Source: Deltaproteobacteria bacterium
GTDB lineage: Bacteria; Desulfobacterota; Desulfobacteria; Desulfobacterales; JAFDMD01
Assembly: GCA_019306185.1 (NCBI GenBank)
Contig: JAFDMD010000005.1
Span: forward strand, 1 to 47,106
Direction of reading: 5' to 3'
DNA: 47,106 nucleotides
Position numbers and translations under genes: made by a program. Numbering within the stretch: the stretch's first letter is position 1; every line of letters begins with the position of its first letter. The notes beneath the pieces were generated by a model. It worked only from the letters and a program-made list of their open reading frames with translations, searched no databases and was not told the origin of the DNA. Shown one piece after another: positions 19,253 to 27,552 of the stretch.

Positions 19253-19774
19253 TTATAATTTTATAATTTTTCTTATTTTTTTTATTATATAAGCCGCGGC
19301 GGCTATTTTTACTATATCTCCTATTATAAAGGGGTAGCATCCTAATATAAGGGCTTTTTCCAAAGATATTTTCATAATAATTTTAAGCCATATTACTCCG
19401 AATGTATATATGACGGCGCTTCCTATTATCATAGCAAGTATATCGAAAAATGTATTTTTTTTTACGGAAGATATTACTCCGGTAATGTAAGCGGCAAAAA
19501 GAAAGCCTATTAAATATCCGCCCGTAGGTCCGGCAAATTTGCCTATTCCTGCGGTTACTCCCGCAAATACCGGAAGCCCTACGGCGCCGGCTATAAGGTA
19601 TATTCCTATGCTCGCGGCTCCCCATCTTCCTCCGAGAGCCAAACCGGCTATCAAAACAAAAAGGTTTTGCAATACTATGGGAATAGGTCCTATAGGCAGG
19701 GTTATATATGCTCCTGCGGCGGTAAGCGCCGCAAACAAAGAGGCGTATATTATCATTTTAAAGTCGTTTGCCAT
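19253..19774 (-). CDS. bioY: Biotin transporter BioY (ECF S component)
   Basis: AALTAAGAYITLPIGPIPIVLQNLFVLIAGLALG; GPTGGYLIGFLFAAYI. Confidence 0.94.
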   Translation of the reverse strand: MANDFKMIIYASLFAALTAAGAYITLPIGPIPIVLQNLFVLIAGLALGGRWGAASIGIYLIAGAVGLPVFAGVTAGIGKFAGPTGGYLIGFLFAAYITGVISSVKKNTFFDILAMIIGSAVIYTFGVIWLKIIMKISLEKALILGCYPFIIGDIVKIAAAAYIIKKIRKIIKL

Positions 19775-19818
19775 TTTTCATCCCTGTTTTCGCATTGTTT
19801 CGGCTTTATTAAATGCCG

Positions 19819-20541
19819 TTATTCGCTAAGATGAAAGCAGTCTCCATGCGAAATTTTTTTGATTCTAAAATTATCGGTAATTACCACCAGAGCGCCTGAT
19901 CGGTCAATATCTATTGCCTCGCCCTCGATTTTTTTATTTGCCGTTTTTACGGTTACAAAAGCGCCTACGGTTATGTTCTTTGTTTTCCATTCGGATATAA
20001 TCTTATTATGTTTGTTCGGCTCTATTTTTTTTTGAAAATTTATAAGAAAGGTTTCAAGTATTTTTGTCTTGGATTCCGTTTGTCCGGTAATTTGATTTAC
20101 GGATACGGACTTTATTTCCGCGGCGGAAATCGGGTTATTTACGTTTAACCCTATTCCGATATTTATGTAATCGATTCCATTTTCTTTGATTTTTATTTCG
20201 GAAAGTATGCCGCATATTTTTTTGCCGGATATATGAACGTCGTTAGGCCATTTTAATTTTGCGTCTATTTTAAAAAGATATTTTAATGTTTCGGCGATTG
20301 CCGAAGATGCGGCAAAATTATAAACAAAAGCTTTTTTTATGGCTATTTTAGGTTTTAAAACTATTGTAAAATATAATCCTCCGATTTCGGAAAGCCATTT
20401 TCTTTCTAACCTGCCTCTTCCGTTTTTTTGTAATTTTGCAGTTACTACCGTAAAATTTTTACACCCGTTTTCCGCAAGCTGTTTTGCATAATTCATAGTT
20501 GAATCTATTTTGTCTAATTTATGTATCGCGTAATTTTCCAT
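19819..20541 (-). CDS. birA: Biotin-[acetyl-CoA-carboxylase] ligase
   Basis: LDKIDSTMNYAKQLAENG, KNGRGRLERKWLSE, LKWPNDVHISGKKICGILSE, GIGLNVN motifs. Confidence 0.93.
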   Translation of the reverse strand: MENYAIHKLDKIDSTMNYAKQLAENGCKNFTVVTAKLQKNGRGRLERKWLSEIGGLYFTIVLKPKIAIKKAFVYNFAASSAIAETLKYLFKIDAKLKWPNDVHISGKKICGILSEIKIKENGIDYINIGIGLNVNNPISAAEIKSVSVNQITGQTESKTKILETFLINFQKKIEPNKHNKIISEWKTKNITVGAFVTVKTANKKIEGEAIDIDRSGALVVITDNFRIKKISHGDCFHLSE

Positions 20542-20763
20542 TATTTTTTTCCATTAATTTTTTTTATTATTTTAATCATAGCTTTATATCACATAGGCTT
20601 TAAAATGCCTAAAATATTTTCGGTTTTAATTTGTTCTTGCAAAAGAAGTATATTTTATATTTATTCGACAAAGAAAAGTTTCGGATAATATGCCGAAAAT
20701 AGAATTCCGGTTTATTGTTAGTATAAAAAAGCAAAAATTTTATTTTGGGGGTTAAAAAGAGAA

Positions 20764-21813
20764 ATGAGCGCTAAAGCAAAGGTTTTTATTATATATACGG
20801 GCGGCACGTTGGGAATGATGCATAGAGATGCAAATGATTCTTGCAGCCCTTTAGCTCCTGCGAGATGGGAGAGGCTGAAAAAATTTGTTTCTTTTTTAAA
20901 GCGACTTCCCGTTGAAACCGTTTTGTATGAAATGGATCCTATGGATTCTTCCGATATAAATCCTGATTGCTGGATTGATATAGCGAGAGTTATAAGGGAT
21001 AATTATAATGATTATTCCGGTTTTGTGGTTTTACACGGAACGGACACTATGGCATATGGGGCGGCGGCTTTATCTTTTCTTTTGGAGAATTTGGGCAAGC
21101 CTGTAATTATAACCGGCTCGCAGATTCCAATATCGGAAGTCCGAAATGACGCGATGCAAAATTTGGCGTCAGCTATTATGTTTGCGGTTCCTTATACTTT
21201 CGGGCTTCCGATTATTCCGGAAGTATCTATTTTTTTTAATAATAAGCTATTAAGAGGAAATAGGGCGAAAAAAATAGATTCTTGCGGTTACGCAGGTTTT
21301 GTTTCTTGCAATTATCCTGTTTTGGCTGATACGGCGGGCAATATTTTTATTAATGAACGGTTTGTGCGGAAGCCTGCCGAAAAGGATTTTTTTATATCGG
21401 AAAAGCTTGAAAAAGAGGTTTTTTTATTTGATATTTTTCCTGGTATTACGCCGGAAGTAATAAGATATATTTTTAATATTCCGAATTTAAAAGGGGCGGT
21501 ATTAAAAACTTACGGAGCGGGAAACGCTCCTACAAACGAAAGCTTTTTAAAGGAGATAGAGTTTGCCGTAAATAAAAAAAATCTTGTAATCGTTAATGTT
21601 ACTCAATGTATTTACGGCGGGATAAAGCCGAGCAGATATAACGCCGGCGCAAAGCTTTTAAGCCGCGGGGTTATAAGCGGAGCGGATATGACCTCGGAAG
21701 CGGCGCTTATTAAGTTGATGTTTTTACTCGGCAAAGGATATGAAGTTGAAACTACAAAAAGGCTTATGCAAAAAAATTTGCGCGGCGAAATTAGCGCCGG
21801 CGACTATCCGTAG
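20764..21813 (+). CDS. L-asparaginase type I
   Basis: VFIIYTGGTLGMM and VVLHGTDTMAYGAAALSFLLENLGKPVIITGSQIPISEVRNDAMQN catalytic motifs. Confidence 0.94.
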   Translation: MSAKAKVFIIYTGGTLGMMHRDANDSCSPLAPARWERLKKFVSFLKRLPVETVLYEMDPMDSSDINPDCWIDIARVIRDNYNDYSGFVVLHGTDTMAYGAAALSFLLENLGKPVIITGSQIPISEVRNDAMQNLASAIMFAVPYTFGLPIIPEVSIFFNNKLLRGNRAKKIDSCGYAGFVSCNYPVLADTAGNIFINERFVRKPAEKDFFISEKLEKEVFLFDIFPGITPEVIRYIFNIPNLKGAVLKTYGAGNAPTNESFLKEIEFAVNKKNLVIVNVTQCIYGGIKPSRYNAGAKLLSRGVISGADMTSEAALIKLMFLLGKGYEVETTKRLMQKNLRGEISAGDYP

Positions 21814-21871
21814 TTTTAAATGAATTAAAATAGTCGATGCAAAAAAAGTTAAAAGAGAAAGAGGAAAGTCT

Positions 21872-22015
21872 AATATCGGCATGGCTAATATCATCCTTAT
21901 CAAGCATAGCCTTTGCAAATTCAACATCATTTAAAAGCAAATTAGAATCTATCAAAATAATAACTCATTTTTTTAATTCGGTTTTATTACCAGTTCTTAT
22001 TTGTTTATAATTTAA
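21872..22015 (-). pseudogene. Duplicated 5' end + upstream region of the DUF169 gene (parent 24887-25034)
   Basis: ~145 bp near-identical to 24887-25034: ATATCGGCAT.GCTAATATCATCCTTATCAAGCATAGCCTTTGCAAATTCAAC.TCATTTAAAAG.AAATTAGAATCTATCAAAATAA... through CAGTTCTTATTTGTTTATAATTT. Confidence 0.85.
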
Positions 22016-22016
22016 T

Positions 22017-22130
22017 TAGTTGATGTTGAAAAACCTGCGTTTTAAGCATAAACGGTTTTGCCAATACCTTGAAGTATCAATAAGTTAAAGTTTAATAAAA
22101 GATATAAAAAATAAACCTATTATTTATCGG
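22017..22130 (+). mobile_element. MITE-like element, partial copy E5 (left end)
   Basis: TAGTTGATGTTGAAAAACCTGCGTTTTAAGCATAAACGGTTTTGCCAATACC...AAGTTTAATAAAAGATATAAAAAATAAACCT matches left parts of E1 and E3. Confidence 0.65.
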
Positions 22131-22198
22131 TTTGTTTTTTGTCGATATGTTTTTCAAATTTCAAGTTTTAGGCAAACTATGAAGTTGAACGCCGAAAT

Positions 22199-22711
22199 TT
22201 AATCTTTTTTAAAGATATAAAGGCGAATGTACTTAAAAATAATTCTCGACAAAATATAAATAGGAATAAAAGTAAAAGTATAGCCTACGGCATCTCCGAA
22301 TATCAAAGAAAACGGGTAAGCCAATAAAAATTTAACTTCGGAAAAGCGGGTGTCCATCCATCCCAGCGCAAAAGGAATAGGCGCTAACATACCCGCGGAA
22401 TATGCCGCCATAGTAAAAAAATTCTTTCCCCAAGCCTCGGTAGCCTCCTTATTTAACGCCTTATATCCTGCCTTATCCCCTTCTTGATAGGCTCTAAACG
22501 ACAATTTTTCCTTTTGATTCATTTCGGTTGTCATCTTTTTTATATATTTCCCATTTATTTTTTTTCCCGTAAAAAAAATAATATCACCTATAATCGCGCA
22601 TATAAAAGCAAGCATAAAGGTTCCGATAAAATAATCTAATAAGGGCGAGCCGGTGATTTTATAAAAAAATATTAATATCGTATCAATTATTGCAAACAAA
22701 TTTAAATTCAT
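22199..22711 (-). CDS. Integral membrane protein with charged cytosolic helical loop, unknown function
   Basis: Hydrophobic segments flanking KKMTTEMNQKEKLSFRAYQEGDKAGYKALNKEATEAWGKNFF. Confidence 0.7.
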   Translation of the reverse strand: MNLNLFAIIDTILIFFYKITGSPLLDYFIGTFMLAFICAIIGDIIFFTGKKINGKYIKKMTTEMNQKEKLSFRAYQEGDKAGYKALNKEATEAWGKNFFTMAAYSAGMLAPIPFALGWMDTRFSEVKFLLAYPFSLIFGDAVGYTFTFIPIYILSRIIFKYIRLYIFKKD

Positions 22712-22775
22712 ACCTTTATAATTAAATAAGGAAATATCCGCATTTTATGCGAAGAATAGCGGGCATCTCCTTATT

Positions 22776-22957
22776 TAGTCGATGCTGAAAAAGTATAATA
22801 TATATTGTAATTATTATAGATTTTAAGAAAAATAAGATCAAATATTTGGAAAGAATTAATATTACATTTAACATTTTCTTGCAAATATTAAGAGAAAACA
22901 AGGTTACGCAAAGTTATAATTTTTTATGTCTTTTATTAAGTTTTTCAGTATCGACTA
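22776..22957 (+). mobile_element. MITE-like element, copy E2 (182 bp, short form)
   Basis: TIRs TAGTCGATGCTGAAAAA / TTTTTCAGTATCGACTA (one mismatch), flanked by ATTT...ATTT (or TA). Confidence 0.75.
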
Positions 22958-22980
22958 TTTAAAGTTTAGTTATAGAAGTT

Positions 22981-24126
22981 CTAAAGCAAAGTTATTCCGA
23001 AAAATCCTTTAAGAGTATATCGAAAACCGAGATATATTGCCAAAACTATAAAAATTCCTTTTAATACCCTATTGGGAATATATTTTGCGGTTCTGGGTCC
23101 AATTAAAGAGCCCGCAAAAATACCAAGCAACTCTACCCCTATCATAGGCCAATAAACTACTACTCCTTTTAACGCCATAAAATTAAAAATCGAAAAAATC
23201 ATCCCTATTAACACGGATAAAGCGGAAGTGCCGGCGACAACGAACATAGGCAACCCCACTACGCTGGTTAAAAACGGAACATATAAAAAACCTCCGCCCA
23301 CTCCTATAAAAGAGGCAACCGCAGATATAAAAAAACCTCCTACAAAAGCCCAAATAGGACTAAATGTAAATTTTTGACCGAAAAAAGATATTTCGGTTTT
23401 AATCATATTCCATTTTAGAGTTTTAACGCCTTGTCCCTCTATGCTTTTCTTCTCTTTAATAGTCTTTTCAAAAGCCTTTACCGCGGCCTGCGCCGTTTTT
23501 TTTGATCTTTGTCCCCTCGGCGTCTGCTCGTAAACCATAAAACCGCCTATAATAAAAACAATAAGCCCAAAAAATCCTTGATATTGAGAAAATTTAACCT
23601 TTCCCGCCGTAGTAAATACCACTAAAAACGTCGCGAAAAGAGCGCCTAAACCCAAAAAGAGACCAAGAGAAGAAACAAGCCTTTTTTGTTTTGCATAACT
23701 TGCGCTTGATACCAAAGCAGACAAACCTACAAGCCACTGGTTTGACACCCTTATGCTGTCCGTAACAAGCTTGTTTAATTCCGGAGCGCTTGTTTTAAAA
23801 GTTTTTGCATAGTCTCCAAGTCCGAATATGCTTATATGCCCCACTCCCGCCATAATTCCTCCGAAAGCGCCTACCGTAGAAAATATCCAGCCTACCCAAA
23901 TAGCCCATAAAAACCCTATTGTAAGATTCGGAGACGGCGCGCCGGGTATGCCCAAAAAACCTTTTGGAGCGCTATTATCTATTTCTCCGGCTTCGGAACC
24001 TACCGGAACTTTTGATATTGCCTCTTCAAGAGGGGTTTGGGCATAAGCTTGATTATAAAATATTATTATTGAACAAGCAGATATTAATAAAAAAACAGCG
24101 ACAAACGGTAAAAATTTTTTAATCAT
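22981..24126 (-). CDS. TauE/SafE family sulfite exporter-like permease
   Basis: Repeated GFFISAVASFIGVGGGFLYVPFLTSVVGLPMFVVAGTSALSVL type half; N-terminal signal/TM. Confidence 0.87.
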   Translation of the reverse strand: MIKKFLPFVAVFLLISACSIIIFYNQAYAQTPLEEAISKVPVGSEAGEIDNSAPKGFLGIPGAPSPNLTIGFLWAIWVGWIFSTVGAFGGIMAGVGHISIFGLGDYAKTFKTSAPELNKLVTDSIRVSNQWLVGLSALVSSASYAKQKRLVSSLGLFLGLGALFATFLVVFTTAGKVKFSQYQGFFGLIVFIIGGFMVYEQTPRGQRSKKTAQAAVKAFEKTIKEKKSIEGQGVKTLKWNMIKTEISFFGQKFTFSPIWAFVGGFFISAVASFIGVGGGFLYVPFLTSVVGLPMFVVAGTSALSVLIGMIFSIFNFMALKGVVVYWPMIGVELLGIFAGSLIGPRTAKYIPNRVLKGIFIVLAIYLGFRYTLKGFFGITLL

Positions 24127-24970
24127 TTTTTTCTCCTTTCGGCGTTACAAAAGTTAAATACGGGCATAGCTTGCACACGTCAAAGCCCGGATATGTTTCT
24201 CCTGTTCGGGGAAAAGACGCCCCGCCGTCCCTCGCTGTTCTTTCGAGAGTCCATCTTATCAAAGGTTCCATGTCGCTTCCGGGCATTATCCAATTAATCT
24301 CTCCCTGCTCGGTTTTTCCTGCGGTATAACTACCGCTGCACATAGTAGTAATATTAGGCTTTCCGGTTACATAGCAGGCGGCTATCCCATGACATACCGA
24401 AGAATTTATTGTTGTTTTCATCTCAAAAGGATGAGTGTCAAAAGCGGCGCACCAGTCGTTTGCTATATGATAAGATTGTAAAACGTCGCAAACACCGTGT
24501 ATTACGTCCGGTTTATAAGGCGCTTTATGTAAAGGAGCTACCGCATAAGCAAGAAGCCCGCTTTTAAGCCTTTTTTTTGTTTTTATAAATTTTTCCGCCT
24601 GCTCTTCATTCTTTGTATATTTAAGATGTCCTTTAATCTCTTTTTTATCAAGCTCTTTCCAACCGAAAATATACTTTGCATTTCCGCATCCAAGTTTCTC
24701 CTTTGTGCCGAGAAGCGTCGCCCCTTTCTGCCTTGCTCCCGCTACCAAATGACATACCGTAAGCGGATGCAGCCCTATCTTGTAATCTGCATTTTTTTTA
24801 AAATCTTCAAGCTCTTTGTTTGAAAAAAAAAATTTAACCGCCGCCGGATAATATTTCATCTTCAACAAATTTCTTAAAATAAATACAATATCGGCATTGC
24901 TAATATCATCCTTATCAAGCATAGCCTTTGCAAATTCAACGTCATTTAAAAGTAAATTAGAATCTATCAA
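24119..24970 (-). CDS. DUF169 domain-containing protein
   Basis: KYYPAAVKFFFS, LHPLTVCHLVAGARQKG, CGNAKYIFG, CHGIAACYVTGKPNITTMCSGSYTAGK pattern of DUF169; overlaps start of the permease gene. Confidence 0.75.
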   Translation of the reverse strand: MIDSNLLLNDVEFAKAMLDKDDISNADIVFILRNLLKMKYYPAAVKFFFSNKELEDFKKNADYKIGLHPLTVCHLVAGARQKGATLLGTKEKLGCGNAKYIFGWKELDKKEIKGHLKYTKNEEQAEKFIKTKKRLKSGLLAYAVAPLHKAPYKPDVIHGVCDVLQSYHIANDWCAAFDTHPFEMKTTINSSVCHGIAACYVTGKPNITTMCSGSYTAGKTEQGEINWIMPGSDMEPLIRWTLERTARDGGASFPRTGETYPGFDVCKLCPYLTFVTPKGEKND

Positions 24971-25161
24971 AATAACAACTCCTTTTTTTAATTCAGGTTT
25001 ATTTACCCGTTCTTATTTGTTTATAATTTGATTAAAAAATTTCTCTTCGCCGCGGGCGGCAAAATGACATGGCAAAAAAAATATTTGTCAAAATTGCGCT
25101 ATAGAAAAAAGCCTCCCATTTAGGTCAAATAGAGAAATCTCTTCATTATATCCATTTTTTA

Positions 25162-25760
25162 TTACGGTTTATACATATACATCAAAGCTTTATCCATTTT
25201 ATAAGTCCAAGGGTCTCCCGAGTTTTTCCATCCGTTTTTTACTCTTTTTCCGTCAAAATAGCTTTCGTTATCCTTAACCTTATCCCCTTCAAATCCGTCT
25301 ATTATACTATATACATTTTTTATTCCGGCTTTAAACAGGATATCGGCGGATTTAGCGCTTCTGGAACCGGATCTGCACATAATAAATACGGTGTCTTCCG
25401 GCTTAACCTTTTTTAGAGCGTCTGCTACAAAGTTGGGATTAGGTTCCAAAAGATAGTTTTTTTTTTAGGGTTCCATTTTTCCGCCCAAAATTTAAACGGA
25501 ATATTAAAAGCCATAGGCGCATGCCCTACAAAAGAGTATTCCTGTTGAGTGCGAACGTCTATTATCTTGACTTTATCAGGATTTTTTTTCCACATTTCAT
25601 AAGCTTCCGAAGCGGTTAAATATTTTCCGGCTTGCGTCTGCTTCTTCTGGTTTTCTGGGGCCGAAGCCGAAAAAGCAAAAAAGGCAAAGTTAAAACTTAT
25701 AATTTTTAACCTTAAGATTGTCAAATAAAAATATTTTATCAGATTAAAACCGATACGACA
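25162..25760 (-). pseudogene. Rhodanese-like sulfurtransferase split by a frameshift at an A10 tract (~25456-25466)
   Basis: Upstream frame SAYEMWKKNPDKVKIIDVRTQQEYSFVGHAPMAFNIPFKFWAEKWNPKK and downstream frame LEPNPNFVADALKKVKPEDTVFIMCRSGSRSAKSADILFKAGIKNVYSIIDGFEGD join into one rhodanese if one A is added (or two removed). Confidence 0.85.
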
Positions 25761-26038
25761 TAAAAACAGAATAAATTTTTTTTGATTTTTTATAGAATAA
25801 AATAAGCGGATAAAAAAAAAATTTACAAATATAACGCTTCTTGTATAATAAACAAATTGCATTATTTTTTAAATGGAAACGACGACAAAAAAATAACCGT
25901 AGATAGTAAAAAAGTTTGTTCGCTTGCAAGACTTGCAAAATTTTAAACGCTGGGATTTGAGCGTTAACATTATTGAATGTAACGCGCAAAACGGACAAAC
26001 TACGAAGATATTTACGGACATTTAAAAAGGATTTTTAA

Positions 26039-26728
26039 ATGAGATATTACCCTGTCAATCTTGATATACAAAATAAAAACTGCCTTGTTATAGGAGGCGG
26101 AGGCGTGGCGGAGCGAAAAATAAAAACCCTTATAAAATGCGGCGCGCTTGTAACCGCAGTTTCGATAAAGGCTTCCGATTCTGTTAAAACTTTGGCAAAG
26201 TTACATAAAATAAACTTAAAAATAAAAAAATATGAAACCTCCGATTTAACAAACATGTTTCTTGTCATCGGAGCTACAAATAATAACAGAATCAATTCCG
26301 AGATAAGCAAAGACGCAAAAAAATTAAAGGTAATATGCAATATCGCGGATTATCCTAAAAAATGCGATTTTATACTGCCTGCTATTGTAAAAAGAGGCGA
26401 TCTTGTTATAAGCGTTTCAACATCCGGAAAAAGTCCCGCTTTGGCAAAAAAAATAAAAAAAGAACTTGAAAAATCGTTCGGAGAGGAATATGCAAAAACT
26501 CTTGATATAATGGGCTTTATAAGAAAAATATTACTAAACAAGGCGCACGAGCCGGAAGAGCATAAAAGCGTTTTTGAAAAACTAATAAATTTACAGCTTT
26601 GTAAAGCGATAAAAAAAAAGAATGTTAACGCCGTTAAAACAATTATTTGCGAGGCGCTCGGAGATAAATATTCTAACGAGGCGTCCTTATGCGACAAAAC
26701 ATTAATTAAAAACATATTAGAGCATTAA
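26039..26728 (+). CDS. Precorrin-2 dehydrogenase / sirohydrochlorin ferrochelatase-type protein (CysG N-domain / Met8-like)
   Basis: MRYYPVNLDIQNKNCLVIGGGGVAERKIKTLIKCGALVTAVS; CNIADYPKKCDFILPAIVKRGDLVISVSTSGKSPALAKKIK. Confidence 0.92.
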   Translation: MRYYPVNLDIQNKNCLVIGGGGVAERKIKTLIKCGALVTAVSIKASDSVKTLAKLHKINLKIKKYETSDLTNMFLVIGATNNNRINSEISKDAKKLKVICNIADYPKKCDFILPAIVKRGDLVISVSTSGKSPALAKKIKKELEKSFGEEYAKTLDIMGFIRKILLNKAHEPEEHKSVFEKLINLQLCKAIKKKNVNAVKTIICEALGDKYSNEASLCDKTLIKNILEH

Positions 26729-27546
26729 TGGAAAATTTAATTCTTATTACCATATTTTTTTATATACTGGCAGGCGTAGGATATTTTTTATTTCTTTCGT
26801 CTCAAAAAAACCATTTTTATAAAGCCGGATTATACTGCGTAATAACCGGATTTTTATTTCATACGGCAATAATGATTTTAAAAATACTTGCCTCGAAACA
26901 GATGCCCGTACATAATCTTTTTGAAACCATTCTTACCGCGGCATGGTCTATAACCGCGGTTTTTATATTCTTCGATTACAAATTCAAATTAAAAATTCTC
27001 GGCATCTTTGCCGCTCCTATGATAATCTTTATAATGAGCTCCGCCTGCATAATTGCGGATAACCCCGTAGAAATGAAAAAAATTCTCGGCGGATTTTGGC
27101 TTAACGTTCATATTATCTCCATATTCATAGGAGAAGCCGCTTTTATTTTGGCATGCGGAGCCGGAATTTTTTATTTAATTCAGGAACATGGGATAAAAAG
27201 AAAAAAAAGAGGCTATTTTTATACTCGGCTTCCCGCCTTAAGCTACATGGACGCTGTTTGTTATTCCTGCGTAATAACCGGGTTTGTTATGGTTACTACA
27301 GGGCTGGCAAGCGGTTTTGTATATGCTAAAATAGCATGGGGGCATTTTTGGACATGGGATCCCAAAGAAATTTGGTCTATCCTTACATGGCTTTTTTATG
27401 CGGTTTTATTACATGGGAAACTTGCATTAGGCTGGCGCGGAAAACGGTTTGCAATAATGACAATAATAGGCGTTATATTTATTTTATTTACCTTCTTAGG
27501 AGTCAACTTTCTATTTGAAGGACACCATAAAGAATTTACGGGATAA
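26728..27546 (+). CDS. CcsA/HemX-type cytochrome c assembly membrane protein
   Basis: WGHFWTWDPKEIWSILTWLFYAVLLH (WWD-like motif) and multi-TM pattern; located directly before hemA. Confidence 0.9.
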   Translation: MENLILITIFFYILAGVGYFLFLSSQKNHFYKAGLYCVITGFLFHTAIMILKILASKQMPVHNLFETILTAAWSITAVFIFFDYKFKLKILGIFAAPMIIFIMSSACIIADNPVEMKKILGGFWLNVHIISIFIGEAAFILACGAGIFYLIQEHGIKRKKRGYFYTRLPALSYMDAVCYSCVITGFVMVTTGLASGFVYAKIAWGHFWTWDPKEIWSILTWLFYAVLLHGKLALGWRGKRFAIMTIIGVIFILFTFLGVNFLFEGHHKEFTG

Positions 27547-27552
27547 AACTTT

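Noticed and set aside
21724-21930. 68-aa minus ORF (MMLNLQRLCLIRM...)
   Set aside because: Alternate frame across the duplicated DUF169 5' fragment and the asparaginase 3' end.
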